The notes: a model not told the origin generated them from the letters alone. Numbered from the stretch's first letter, positions 15,356 through 23,971 are shown. The stretch: DNA of 37,046 nt from Planctomycetia bacterium (GCA_021413845.1 JAIOPP010000117.1:1-37046), one strand, 5' to 3'. Made by a program: numbers and translations.

Positions 15356-16582
15356 ATGAAAATTCGAAGTTGGAAAGTTGCCCGAGGACGACGCGGTTTT
15401 ACGCTCGTCGAAATCATGGTGGTCATGACCATCATCGCGATCTTGATCTCGATCTTGGTCCCTGCCGTCGGCTTCGTCCGCGAAACGGCCCGTGGCTCGC
15501 AGTGCCGCGCCAGCCTTCGCTCGTTCTTTCTCGGTTTCGCCGGCTTGGCGGATCGCGATAAGAAGCAGCAGTACACGTCGGGTGCTTACGACCCGACCCG
15601 TGATGGTTGCCCGGACAGCATCGGTTGGGTCGCCGATCTTGTGAACGCGAAGGTTTGCAAGCCGCAAGAATTGCTCTGCCCGTCGAACCCCGGTCAAGGA
15701 AGCGAAAAGTACAACGATTTGATGGCGAGTGCCACCGGTTCCGAACCGACCACGGCGACCCGGCAAGCGATGGGCTCCTGCGGTACGGGTACTACCGTAG
15801 CGGCTCTGACCGGCACGCAAGTCGCCGATCTCTTTCTCGCGAAGGGATACGGTACGAACCACATGACGACGTGGTTCATGTCCCGTTCCGCGCCGCCGAC
15901 CGCCGGTAGCAGCACCACCGGGATCACGGCGAACATGACCGGCACGAAGGCCTGGAGACTCGCCACGGGTGTGAACGCGAGCAAGGGGCCGTTGACCCGT
16001 CGGATGGTGGATCAATCGCTCGTCACGTCGAATACGATTCCTCTCGCCGGCGATGCCAACGTCGGAGACATCAAGGATCGTAGCTTGACGGCGTCGATCG
16101 TCGGCACCGACGGCACCGAATACCTCGGCGGCGGCGTTCAATTGGTGGAATCGTTCTCGGACGGTCCCTACCTCGTCACCGGCGTCGGTAAGCCGACGAA
16201 CACCGCGGAAACCATCTACTTTCAAGCCGCTCCCGCTTCGTCTTCGGTGGCCGCTGCGGCTCCGACCGGGATTGCCGTGGAAGAGCAAGGCTATAAGGGC
16301 CTCGCTAAGAAGGGGAACACCCAACTCACGTACTTGCAAGACTATCGCGACTTCGGTCCGGTTCACGGCGGCGGTGCCAACGTGCTCTTCGCCGACGGTA
16401 GCGTGAAGTCGTTCTCGGATCAAAACGGCGACACCTTCTTGAACCCAGGCTTCATGGCCGATCTGACCTCGGCCGACGGTTATGCCGAAGGGGACAACAC
16501 GGTCGAGCTTCCTGCCGCCGAAATTTTCAGCGGTATTTTCCTCGAAGCCTTCGCCTCTTCGCCCAAAGGCAACTTGGATTAG
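15356..16582 (+). CDS. DUF1559 prepilin-like protein 2
   Basis: This 408-residue product is a paralogue of the protein encoded just upstream. It has a short basic leader, a canonical prepilin peptidase site G14-FTLVEIMVVMTIIAILISILVPAVGFVRETAR with Glu19 at +5, then a secreted domain with Cys pairs (DGCPDS, KVCKPQELLCPSNP) and the standard H337-x9-DG signature in VHGGGANVLFADGSVKSF. The middle is rich in Thr, Ser, Gly and Ala. The shared DSIGWVADLV/VGWVADMV, LCPS and DLFLAKGYGTN/ELLLAKKFNTN blocks show the two arose by duplication. Members of this family are thought to be surface or periplasmic pseudopilin-like proteins; the precise role is not known. GAGAGTGACGAA precedes the ATG. Confidence 0.9.
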   Translation: MKIRSWKVARGRRGFTLVEIMVVMTIIAILISILVPAVGFVRETARGSQCRASLRSFFLGFAGLADRDKKQQYTSGAYDPTRDGCPDSIGWVADLVNAKVCKPQELLCPSNPGQGSEKYNDLMASATGSEPTTATRQAMGSCGTGTTVAALTGTQVADLFLAKGYGTNHMTTWFMSRSAPPTAGSSTTGITANMTGTKAWRLATGVNASKGPLTRRMVDQSLVTSNTIPLAGDANVGDIKDRSLTASIVGTDGTEYLGGGVQLVESFSDGPYLVTGVGKPTNTAETIYFQAAPASSSVAAAAPTGIAVEEQGYKGLAKKGNTQLTYLQDYRDFGPVHGGGANVLFADGSVKSFSDQNGDTFLNPGFMADLTSADGYAEGDNTVELPAAEIFSGIFLEAFASSPKGNLD

Positions 16583-16620
16583 TTCGTAAAGGCGTCATGC
16601 CTTTAGCTCGGTTACGAGGC

Positions 16621-16656
16621 GATGTCCCGGAGGCGCTGCGAGCGCCTCCGGGCATC
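16621..16656 (+). terminator. Long hairpin after DUF1559 protein 2, possible terminator
   Basis: GATGTCCCGGAGGCGC at 16621-16636 pairs with GCGCCTCCGGGCATC at 16642-16656 with a single bulged base. The hairpin is very stable, but the following GTCGTTTGAC is a poor T tract. It may act as a terminator or as a transcript-end stabiliser. Confidence 0.55.
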
Positions 16657-16739
16657 GTCGTTTGACGGAAGTGTTTGATGGAATCTTGTTGCGATCGATT
16701 TTCTTTCTGCATCGTCGATTCATTTATTCGGAAGCCACA

Positions 16740-17909
16740 ATGAATACTCGCCGCCTCGCGATCGTGCTGCCGTTGGTCATCGTGTCGTTGGCAGCGGCCT
16801 GGATGGTGCGCAGCCGCCTAACAACGACATCGCAGGTCGCGCACGCCGTGCAAGACTCCGTGCAAGACAATGCTTCGCTGCCGACGAAGCAGCCGAAGGT
16901 AATTGCCGTCGACAACGTTTTCGATTTCGGCGTGATGAGTCCCGGGGATGAGCAGCGGCGCAAGTTCACGGTGCGCAACGACGGAGAAGCGGATCTCACG
17001 TTGTCGCTCGGGAAGACGACCTGTAAATGCACGCTCGCGCATCTCGACGGCACGATCGTTCCGCCGGGCGCGTCGACCGAGATCGAGCTCGAATGGCATA
17101 CGGAAGAAGCTCAGTTTCGCTTCCGGCAAGCGGCGGTGATCAAAACGAACGATCCGAAGCTGCCGCGCTTCGAGTTGGCGGTCGAAGGGAGTGTGCGCGT
17201 CAAGCTGGCGACGTCGCCCGAGAGCGTCTACTTCCCGGAGATTCCGAAGAACGTCGGTCGCAAGAGCGAGATCTTGTTGTATTCGCAGGCTTACGATCGG
17301 ATCGAGATTCGCTCGCTCGAATCGACTTTGAAATCGGTCACCGTTGAGTTGGCGAACGATACGTCCGCTAGCGATACGTCTGCTGCGGTGTTGCCTCCGG
17401 AGTCGCGTTATTTTCGCACTCTGAAGATCGAGAAGTCGCCGGAAAGCAAAGCGGGAGCGTTCGCCGGCGTCGTGCGCGTTCATTACGTCGGGAGTTTCCA
17501 CGGCGGCAAGGAAGAGCAGGGAGTCTTCGAGCTTCCGGTCAGCGGCGAGACGGTCGGCGACCTTTCGTTGCACGGTCGAAGCGTCGTCGGCACGTTGCTG
17601 AATCTCGGCACCGTGTCGCAAGCGCGTGGGACGACGCAAAAAGCTTACGTGCATGTGCGCGGCGATGCGCGCGCGGTTTCCTTCACGGTCGATCGGACCA
17701 GCCCGAAGTTTCTCCAGGTCGACATCGGCAAGGGAGAACGACTCTCGCCGACGATCACGCGTTTTCCGATCGAAGTCACCGTTCCTGTCGGAGCACCCCA
17801 AATCAATCTGGCGAACGTGGAAACCGGACAGGGGGAAGTCGTGCTCAAGACGACGCATGCCGATCATCCGCAAGTTCGTTTCCAAGTGGCGATGTTGATC
17901 GCTCCTTAA
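16740..17909 (+). CDS. DUF1573 domain protein, membrane-anchored
   Basis: The product of about 389 residues starts with an uncleaved or cleaved signal helix (about residues 7-24), so it acts outside the cytoplasm. The DUF1573 domain covers roughly residues 50-160: FDFGVMSPGDEQRRKFTVRNDGEADLTLSLGKTTCKCTLAHLDG then IVPPGASTEIELEW. This Ig-like fold contains the characteristic C95-x-C97 pair. The rest has a second beta-rich part that also looks Ig-like. Function is unknown; in Bacteroidetes and planctomycetes such proteins are exported and often near surface proteins. ATG 16740 was chosen because it begins the signal helix. It precedes the TPR protein gene by only 39 bases and both are likely in one transcript. 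Confidence 0.85.
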   Translation: MNTRRLAIVLPLVIVSLAAAWMVRSRLTTTSQVAHAVQDSVQDNASLPTKQPKVIAVDNVFDFGVMSPGDEQRRKFTVRNDGEADLTLSLGKTTCKCTLAHLDGTIVPPGASTEIELEWHTEEAQFRFRQAAVIKTNDPKLPRFELAVEGSVRVKLATSPESVYFPEIPKNVGRKSEILLYSQAYDRIEIRSLESTLKSVTVELANDTSASDTSAAVLPPESRYFRTLKIEKSPESKAGAFAGVVRVHYVGSFHGGKEEQGVFELPVSGETVGDLSLHGRSVVGTLLNLGTVSQARGTTQKAYVHVRGDARAVSFTVDRTSPKFLQVDIGKGERLSPTITRFPIEVTVPVGAPQINLANVETGQGEVVLKTTHADHPQVRFQVAMLIAP

Positions 17910-17948
17910 AATCGCTTACTGATTTCAACACGACGGTCGGTCTTTCCC

Positions 17949-20111
17949 ATGCTTCACTCGGCGACGTTCACGATTGCGGCGAATTCGGCCGCGGCTCCTT
18001 CTGGGGCCGTCACGCCTCACTCCATCGACACGAATCCCACCGCCATGCGGCTGCGGCGGCTCGGCCCGTTCTTAGCGACGACCGTGGTCGGGCTGATCGC
18101 CTACGGCAACAGCTTCGACGCGCCGTTCATCTTCGACAGCGCGGCCTATATTCGCGACAACCCGGCTCTTCGTCGGCTCTGGCCGCCGCAAGACTTGCTG
18201 GTGTTCGTCCAATCTCGACCGCTGGGATTTATTTCCTTTGCCGTCAACTATGCGCTGCACGGCGCCGAGGTGTGGGGTTACCACGCCGTGAACTTGGCGA
18301 TTCATATCGTCAACTCTTGGCTGCTGTACCTCTTCGTGCGCGGAACATTGCAGCTGCCGAAGCTCGCGGCTCGCTATGGCTCGTCGGCGACGACGTACGC
18401 TACCGTGATCGCCGTCTTATGGGTGGCGCACCCTCTTTGCACGCAGGGGGTCACCTACGTTTATCAGCGCTTGGAATCCTTGGCCTCGTTGTTCTACCTG
18501 GCCGCTCTACTCGGCGTGCTTGGGGCGGCAACGTCTGCTTCAGCCACCACGACCGGCTCGCAAATTCGTCGACGGTGGGCCATCGCGGCGGTCGTCTGCA
18601 CGGTCGCAGCGATGCTTACGAAAGAGATCGCCGTCACGATTCCCCTCGTGGCTCTCTGGTACGATCGGGCCTGTTTGTCCGCGTCTTGGAGCGAGGTCTG
18701 GGGAGCGCGTCGTCGGCTGCATACGGCGCTCTTTTGCACCTGGGGGGTGCTCGCCGCCATGATGATCGCCAGTCGCGGCATGTATGCCGGGGCCGGCATC
18801 GGGTCGGTACCGGGAATCTCGTCGCTCGACTATGCGTTCACGCAGCCGCGAGTTCTCCTCCATTATGTTTTCTTGTCCCTCTGGCCCGCCACTCTTTGCC
18901 TCGATTGGAACACTCCGGTTGCGGCGACGTTTCAGGAAATCGCTCCTGCTTTCGCGGTGGTCTTGTCGGCGCTGATGCTCTGCCTGCGCGGTTTGCTGCT
19001 CGGGCGGCCGTGGAGCTTTATCGGGGGCGCGTTTTTCTTGATCTTGGCTCCGACTTCGAGCATCGTGCCGATCGCCGATCTGTCGTTCGAGCACCGGATG
19101 TATCTTCCATTGGCCGCCGTCCTTGCGGCGCTGGTTTTCACCGTCGATCTCGCGCTGCGAAAATGGGAACCGTCGCCGGATCGACTCCGCACGGCTCTCT
19201 GCTGCGGCGCGTTTCTCTCGGCTACTTGCGTGCTGGTCTTCGTTACGCGTGCGCGCAACGACGACTATCGCAGCGAGATCACGATGTGGGAGGACGTCGC
19301 GAAGAAGGCGCCGCACAACGGTCGGGCCTTTGCGAGCATCGCGAGAATGAAGCGACACGAAGGGAAGCTCGACGAAGCGGAAAAACTCGCGCAGCATGCC
19401 TTAAAGCTGAAACCAAACTACGTCTACGCACATTACATTTATGCGCACATCCTCTTCGATCGGAACCGACTAGACGAGGCGGAAGCCCACTTCCAATACA
19501 GCATCGAGCACGGTCTTGAGTTTCCCTCCGCCTTTATTCTGCTCGGAAACATCAAATCCACCCGTGGCTTAGTGCCGGAAGAAATCGAATGTTATCGCCG
19601 CGCCTTGGAGCTCGATCCCGAAAGCGGAGAAGCTTGGGGCTTGCTCGCCATCGCGCTGCACAAAACCGGCGATCGATCTCATGCGGACAAAGCGTTCCGC
19701 CAGGCGTCCGGTTTAGCGGACGGCAACTCGCACGCCTTGAATGCTCTCGGAATCTACGTCGGGTTGATCGGTGACGATGCGGCCGCAGTCCATTGGTTCG
19801 AGGAATCGCTGCGCCTGGAGCCCAACCGAGGGGACATCCACGCCAATTTAGGTTCGGCCCTCGGCCGGGTCGGGCGAAAGGAAGAAGCACTGCGCATGCT
19901 TTCCGCCGGCGTGCTCCGATTTCCCGAGCATGTGAAATGCCGCTTCAATTTGGCGAACGCGCTGGCCCGAGAGGGGCGTTATCCGGAGGCGATCGAATCC
20001 TTCGAGCAAGCGCAACGCCTCGACCCCAAGAATCCGCTGATCGCCAAGAACCTTGCCCTCGCCCAAGCTTCCGTGGCCGCAGCTCAGGGTTCCGCGAAGC
20101 CTGCGAATTAG
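17949..20111 (+). CDS. TMTC/GT-C-like membrane protein with C-terminal TPR repeats
   Basis: The 720-residue product has about 9-10 transmembrane helices between residues 38 and 440 and a soluble C-terminal region (about 446-710) of seven or eight tetratricopeptide repeats, for example GKLDEAEKLAQHALKLKPNYVYAHYIYAHIL. The membrane part resembles TMTC/PMT-type GT-C proteins: AYGNSFDAPFIFDSAAYIRDNPAL in the first outer loop, RPLGFISFAVNYALHG, GYHAVNLAIHIVNSWLLYLF, and ADLSFEHRMYLPLA. GT-C enzymes transfer sugars from lipid carriers to proteins outside the cell. The acidic pair expected in the first loop reads D63-S64, so activity is uncertain. A possible link with the neighbouring prepilin-like proteins is inference. 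The start could also be the Met at residue 33. Confidence 0.8.
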   Translation: MLHSATFTIAANSAAAPSGAVTPHSIDTNPTAMRLRRLGPFLATTVVGLIAYGNSFDAPFIFDSAAYIRDNPALRRLWPPQDLLVFVQSRPLGFISFAVNYALHGAEVWGYHAVNLAIHIVNSWLLYLFVRGTLQLPKLAARYGSSATTYATVIAVLWVAHPLCTQGVTYVYQRLESLASLFYLAALLGVLGAATSASATTTGSQIRRRWAIAAVVCTVAAMLTKEIAVTIPLVALWYDRACLSASWSEVWGARRRLHTALFCTWGVLAAMMIASRGMYAGAGIGSVPGISSLDYAFTQPRVLLHYVFLSLWPATLCLDWNTPVAATFQEIAPAFAVVLSALMLCLRGLLLGRPWSFIGGAFFLILAPTSSIVPIADLSFEHRMYLPLAAVLAALVFTVDLALRKWEPSPDRLRTALCCGAFLSATCVLVFVTRARNDDYRSEITMWEDVAKKAPHNGRAFASIARMKRHEGKLDEAEKLAQHALKLKPNYVYAHYIYAHILFDRNRLDEAEAHFQYSIEHGLEFPSAFILLGNIKSTRGLVPEEIECYRRALELDPESGEAWGLLAIALHKTGDRSHADKAFRQASGLADGNSHALNALGIYVGLIGDDAAAVHWFEESLRLEPNRGDIHANLGSALGRVGRKEEALRMLSAGVLRFPEHVKCRFNLANALAREGRYPEAIESFEQAQRLDPKNPLIAKNLALAQASVAAAQGSAKPAN

Positions 20112-20207
20112 CCGGCAGACTGGCCGGCCCAGAGTGATTTCGGCGCGACTTTGACGATTTTGCGGATTCTAGCGCAAAAATACTCTAGTCTCGGCGGTAA
20201 ACGGTCG

Positions 20208-20213
20208 TATAAT
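20208..20213 (+). promoter_or_regulatory. Candidate -10 box of the TetR/ABC operon
   Basis: A perfect TATAAT lies 42 bases upstream of the TetR start. At the usual distance no good -35 hexamer is visible (CTAGTC at 17-base spacing). The hexamer directly abuts the palindrome at 20214-20234. Confidence 0.5.
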
Positions 20214-20234
20214 ACATTCGTTTCAAACGCATGT
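20214..20234. promoter_or_regulatory. Candidate TetR operator, 21-bp palindrome
   Basis: ACATTCGTTT at 20214-20223 and AAACGCATGT at 20225-20234 are reverse complements at nine of ten positions around a single central C at 20224. The site starts directly after TATAAT and lies 20 bases upstream of the TetR coding start. Size, symmetry and position fit an autoregulatory TetR operator that would block the promoter. Confidence 0.6.
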
Positions 20235-20254
20235 TTTAATCGACCGGCGATTTC

Positions 20255-20947
20255 ATGGCTACGGCGGGATTGGAAGACACGAAAGTACGCGTCCTCGAGG
20301 CAGCGGGCCGGATCTTCGCCGAGCGCGGCTTCCGCAACGCGACCGTGCGCGATATTTGCCAGGCCGCGCATGTCAATCTCGCCGCCGTCAACTACCACTT
20401 CGGCGACAAGGAACGGCTCTACATCGAGAGCGTCAAGCTCGCCCATCGGATGCGGATGCAGCAAGTGCCGATGCCCGACTGGCCGGAGGGAACTCCTGCG
20501 GCGGTGAAGCTGCATGGGTTCGTCTATGCGTTTCTCTGCCGCGTGCTTGCCGACGACGGCCAAGGTTGGGAATCGCAGCTCATGATGCGCGAGTTGGCGC
20601 AACCGACCGCGGCGTGCGAGGAGTTGGTTCGGGAATACATTCGCCCGCACTTCGCGCTGTTGCAGCGGATCATCGACGACCTCGTTGCCCCGACGACCGA
20701 TGAAGCCGAACGCCATCGGATCGGCTTCAGCATCGTCGGGCAGTGTCTGCACTATCGCATCGCCGAGCCGATCGTCCGGCTCTTGATCTCGCCGGAAGAG
20801 TACAAGCAGAACGATCCTTTGCGCTTGGCGGACCATATCAGTCGTTGGACGTTGGCGGCTCTCGGCGCTGGCCCGACTCTCGGTTGCTCGCTCGCCCTGA
20901 GCGCTAGTTCTTCCGCGGCGCCCAGCGCGCCGGAGGCGGGAGCATGA
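20255..20947 (+). CDS. TetR-family transcriptional regulator (CerR-like C-terminus)
   Basis: The 230-residue product is a dimeric repressor of the TetR family. The N-terminal helix-turn-helix domain covers residues 8-55: TKVRVLEAAGRIFAERGFRNATVRDICQAAHVNLAAVNYHFGDKERLY, a close match to the family core. The C-terminal ligand-binding part contains MMRELAQPTAACEELVREYIRPHFALLQRIIDDL and looks like the CerR-type (DUF1956) C-terminus, which is common in regulators of drug or stress efflux. Its final codons overlap the start of the ABC permease gene (ATGA at 20944-20947), so it heads the efflux operon and probably controls it. A palindrome next to the promoter is a likely binding site. Confidence 0.93.
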   Translation: MATAGLEDTKVRVLEAAGRIFAERGFRNATVRDICQAAHVNLAAVNYHFGDKERLYIESVKLAHRMRMQQVPMPDWPEGTPAAVKLHGFVYAFLCRVLADDGQGWESQLMMRELAQPTAACEELVREYIRPHFALLQRIIDDLVAPTTDEAERHRIGFSIVGQCLHYRIAEPIVRLLISPEEYKQNDPLRLADHISRWTLAALGAGPTLGCSLALSASSSAAPSAPEAGA

Positions 20948-22086
20948 ACTGGATCGCTTGGAAAATGCTGACCGGCAATCGGGGCAAATACATCGCGATC
21001 ATCATGGGAGTGATGTTCGGCGCGTTTCTCATTACGCAGCAGGCCTCGGTGTTTTGCGGTTTGATGTCGCTCACGACGAGCCAAATCAAAGACATCGAAG
21101 GGGCCGAGATTTGGGTGATGGACAAGAACATGCAGTACGTCGACGACATCAAGCCGATGGCCGACAACGAACTGTGGCGCGTCCGCGGAGTCGAGGGAGT
21201 CGATTGGGCCGTGCGCCTCTATAAAGGAATCACGCGGGCCCGGCTCCTCGACGGCACCTTCCAGCAGATCATCATGATCGGGCTCGACGATGCCACGATG
21301 ATCGGCGCGCCGCGCGACATCATCGTCGGCTCGCTCGACGATCTTCGTCGGCCCGACGCCGTGATCATGGATGAAGCCGGCTTTCATCAACTCTGGCCGA
21401 ACGAGAAGCCGGTTGCCGGCAAGTCGTTCGAGATGAACGACCGCCGAGCCGTGATCGTCGGCATTTGCAAATCGCGCAAGACGTTCATGACGTTTCCGAT
21501 CATCTACACGCGCTACAGCCAAGCGGTGTCGTACGTGCCGATGGAGCGCAAGGTGTTGTCGTTCGTGCTGGCGAATCCTTCGCCCGGCATTCCGGCGGAA
21601 GAGATTTGCCGCCGCATTCAAGCACAGACCGACTTGCAAGCGCAAACGCGCGAGCAATTCACTTGGACGACGATCTGGTACTACTTTCGTAAGACCGGCA
21701 TTCCCTTCAACTTCTTCACGACGGTACTGCTCGGCTTCATCGTCGGCGCGGCGATCTGCGGGCAGACGTTCTATATGTTCACGCTGGAAAACCTGAAGCA
21801 GTTCGGCGCGCTCAAGGCGATGGGAGCCCGCAACATTCAATTGATCGGCATGATTCTGTTGCAAGCGATGATCGTCGGCTTCATCGGGTTCAGTCTCGGG
21901 GTCGGTTCGGTCGCGTTTCTGTTCGGCGAAGTGATTATGAAAAAGACCGATAAGCTGGCGTTTTTGATGCCCCCCGAGGTCCTCATCATGACGGCCGTCT
22001 CGATCTTCGTGATGGTCACGTTCTCGAGCTTGTTCAGCATGTGGCGCGTCCTGCGACTAGAGCCGGCCGTGGTGTTCAAAGGCTAA
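20944..22086 (+). CDS. ABC transporter permease, DevC/FtsX type
   Basis: The 380-residue product has the architecture of MacB/FtsX-type permeases: one N-terminal transmembrane helix (about residues 17-38), a large extracytoplasmic domain (about 45-250) and three C-terminal helices. The last part contains FGALKAMGARNIQLIGMILLQAMIVGFIGFSLG, the conserved K-A-x-G-A coupling segment, and the protein ends EPAVVFKG. The first soluble segment, SQIKDIEGAEIWVMDKNMQYVDD, resembles DevC of cyanobacteria. With the ATPase and HlyD adaptor downstream it forms a DevBCA-like exporter whose cargo may be a lipid, glycolipid or drug. The start is fixed by the four-base overlap with the TetR gene. Confidence 0.9.
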   Translation: MNWIAWKMLTGNRGKYIAIIMGVMFGAFLITQQASVFCGLMSLTTSQIKDIEGAEIWVMDKNMQYVDDIKPMADNELWRVRGVEGVDWAVRLYKGITRARLLDGTFQQIIMIGLDDATMIGAPRDIIVGSLDDLRRPDAVIMDEAGFHQLWPNEKPVAGKSFEMNDRRAVIVGICKSRKTFMTFPIIYTRYSQAVSYVPMERKVLSFVLANPSPGIPAEEICRRIQAQTDLQAQTREQFTWTTIWYYFRKTGIPFNFFTTVLLGFIVGAAICGQTFYMFTLENLKQFGALKAMGARNIQLIGMILLQAMIVGFIGFSLGVGSVAFLFGEVIMKKTDKLAFLMPPEVLIMTAVSIFVMVTFSSLFSMWRVLRLEPAVVFKG

Positions 22087-22088
22087 AG

Positions 22089-22871
22089 ATGAACGGCAAC
22101 TCCAACCCGACGACGATCGAAACGAAACCGCGCCGCGGCGACGCGCGCGATGTCGCCGTCGCATGTCGGGGCGTGACGAAAGAATTCGGCGTCGGCGATG
22201 CGATGGTCAAAGCGCTGCGCGGCGTCGATCTCGATATCTACGCCGGTGAGCTCTCGCTCCTCGTCGGGCCCAGCGGCTGCGGGAAGACGACGCTCCTCTC
22301 CGTGATCTGCGGCATTCTGAATCCGACGGCCGGAGCGATCCACGTGCTCGGCACCGATATCGCGACGCTCAAGGGAGGCCGCCTGGTGCGCTTCCGGGGC
22401 GACAACGTCGGCTTCGTGTTTCAGCAATTCAATTTGCTGCCGGCGCTCACGGCGGTCGAGAACGTCTGCGTGCCGCTGTTGCTGCACGGCGTGCCGCGCC
22501 GCACGGCACTCGTCAAAGCGTATGAAATGTTGGAGAAGGTCAATCTCTCCAACCGGGCCGATTCGCCGCCGGCGAACCTTTCCGGCGGCCAGCAGCAGCG
22601 CGTCGCGATCGCTCGCGCGTTGATCCATGAACCGCGCCTGCTGGTTTGCGACGAGCCGACTTCCGCGCTCGACGCGAAGACCGGTCACACGATCATGGAA
22701 CTGTTGCGCGCCATCGCTTTGGAAAGTCATCGGGCCGTCGTCGTCGTGACGCACGACCCGCGGGTCTACGAGTTCGGCGATCGCATCGCAAGTATGGAAG
22801 ACGGTCGCGTCGTCGGGGTCGAAGAGAAATCGCCTGTGCGACCGACACCGCAAGAAACATCTCAGAGTTAA
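22089..22871 (+). CDS. ABC transporter ATP-binding protein, DevA/MacB type
   Basis: The product of about 260 residues is the ATPase of the exporter. It has Walker A GPSGCGKT (60-67), the Q-loop Gln112 in FVFQQFNLLPALTAVENV, signature LSGGQQQR (164-171), Walker B LLVCDEPTS with Asp188 and Glu189, the D-loop SALD and the H-loop His222 in VVVTHDPRV. This is the LolD/MacB/DevA subfamily. The N-terminus has a poorly conserved 20-residue extension. The ATG at 22089 lies two bases after the permease stop codon, so the genes are translationally linked; the frame is open further upstream but inside the permease gene. Confidence 0.95.
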   Translation: MNGNSNPTTIETKPRRGDARDVAVACRGVTKEFGVGDAMVKALRGVDLDIYAGELSLLVGPSGCGKTTLLSVICGILNPTAGAIHVLGTDIATLKGGRLVRFRGDNVGFVFQQFNLLPALTAVENVCVPLLLHGVPRRTALVKAYEMLEKVNLSNRADSPPANLSGGQQQRVAIARALIHEPRLLVCDEPTSALDAKTGHTIMELLRAIALESHRAVVVVTHDPRVYEFGDRIASMEDGRVVGVEEKSPVRPTPQETSQS

Positions 22872-22883
22872 GGAATCGGAACG

Positions 22884-23945
22884 ATGATTACTCGCTGGGG
22901 CCTCCCGCTCGCCGCCGTGTTTTTGTTGGCGTTCGCCGTCGTGCATGTCATGAAAGCGCAACAACCGCAATCGCCGCTCGCCCCTCCCGCGCAGCCGCCG
23001 AAGGCTCCTTACGCGCACACGGTGGCGGGAACCGGTTTGGTCGAACCGCAGACCGAAAACATTTCCGTCGGCTCGCAAGTGCCGGGCGTGGTCGTCGAGG
23101 TGTTCGTCAAAGTGAATCAAAAAGTGAAGGCGAACGATCCGCTGTTTCGGCTCGACGACCGCGACCTGCGCGCCATGTTCCGGCTTAAGCAAGCCGAGCT
23201 CGCGCAGGCGCAAAGCCAACTCACGCGCTTGAAGCAGCTGCCGCGCGACGAAGATCGCCCCGTGGCCCGCGCGAAAGTCACCGAGACCGAGGCGAATCTT
23301 AAGGATAAGGCCTCGCTTTACGAGCGCTCGATCCAGCTTCGTCAGTCGAACGCCGTGAGCGTCGAAGAACTCACCTCGCGCGAGCAGATGTTCTTGGTCG
23401 CTCGCGCTCAAGCCGAGTATGCCAAAGCGCAGCTCGAACTTCTGGAAGCCGGCACCTGGAAATACGATCTCCAAGTCGCCGAGCAAACGCTGCTGCAAGC
23501 TCAGGCTCAGATCGACCAAGTGCAAACGAACATCGATCGGCTCGTCGTCCGAGCGCTCGTCGACGGCGAAGTGCTGCAATTGAACGTCCGGCCCGGCGAG
23601 TATGTCGGCTCGACCCCCGGCCAAGCTTTCGTCGTGTTGGGGAACGTCGACAAGCTGCACGTTCGGGCCAGCATCGACGAATACGACATTCCTCGCTTCC
23701 GCGCCGGAGCGAAGGCCCGCGCGATGTTGAAGGGGATGCCCGAACGACAATACGCGCTGACGTTCGTACGGGTCGAGCCGTTCGTCGTGCCGAAGAAATC
23801 GTTGACCGGGGAGAATACGGAACGGGTCGACACACGCGTCTTGCAAGTGATCTATTCCGTCGACGCGACGAGCGATCGGCTGTATGTCGGCCAGCAGCTC
23901 GACGTGTTCATCGATGCCGATGCTTCGGCAACCGCGTCGCGATAG
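22884..23945 (+). CDS. HlyD/DevB-type membrane fusion (adaptor) protein
   Basis: The 353-residue product is the periplasmic adaptor of the exporter. It has an N-terminal membrane anchor (about residues 6-22), a proline-rich linker, and a split biotinyl-lipoyl domain: GTGLVEPQTENISVGSQVPGVVVEVFVKVNQKVKANDPLFRLDDRDLRA on one side and IDRLVVRALVDGEVLQLNVRPGEYV on the other. Between them lies a long alpha-helical hairpin (about 85-210). The C-terminal beta-barrel part includes LHVRASIDEYDIPRF and ends LYVGQQLDVFIDAD. No outer-membrane TolC partner gene is present in the window. GGAATCGGAACG precedes the ATG. It is the last gene of the operon and is convergent with the PAP2 gene. Confidence 0.9.
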   Translation: MITRWGLPLAAVFLLAFAVVHVMKAQQPQSPLAPPAQPPKAPYAHTVAGTGLVEPQTENISVGSQVPGVVVEVFVKVNQKVKANDPLFRLDDRDLRAMFRLKQAELAQAQSQLTRLKQLPRDEDRPVARAKVTETEANLKDKASLYERSIQLRQSNAVSVEELTSREQMFLVARAQAEYAKAQLELLEAGTWKYDLQVAEQTLLQAQAQIDQVQTNIDRLVVRALVDGEVLQLNVRPGEYVGSTPGQAFVVLGNVDKLHVRASIDEYDIPRFRAGAKARAMLKGMPERQYALTFVRVEPFVVPKKSLTGENTERVDTRVLQVIYSVDATSDRLYVGQQLDVFIDADASATASR

Positions 23946-23971
23946 AGAACCACGTCGCGCTGGAGATGCCG

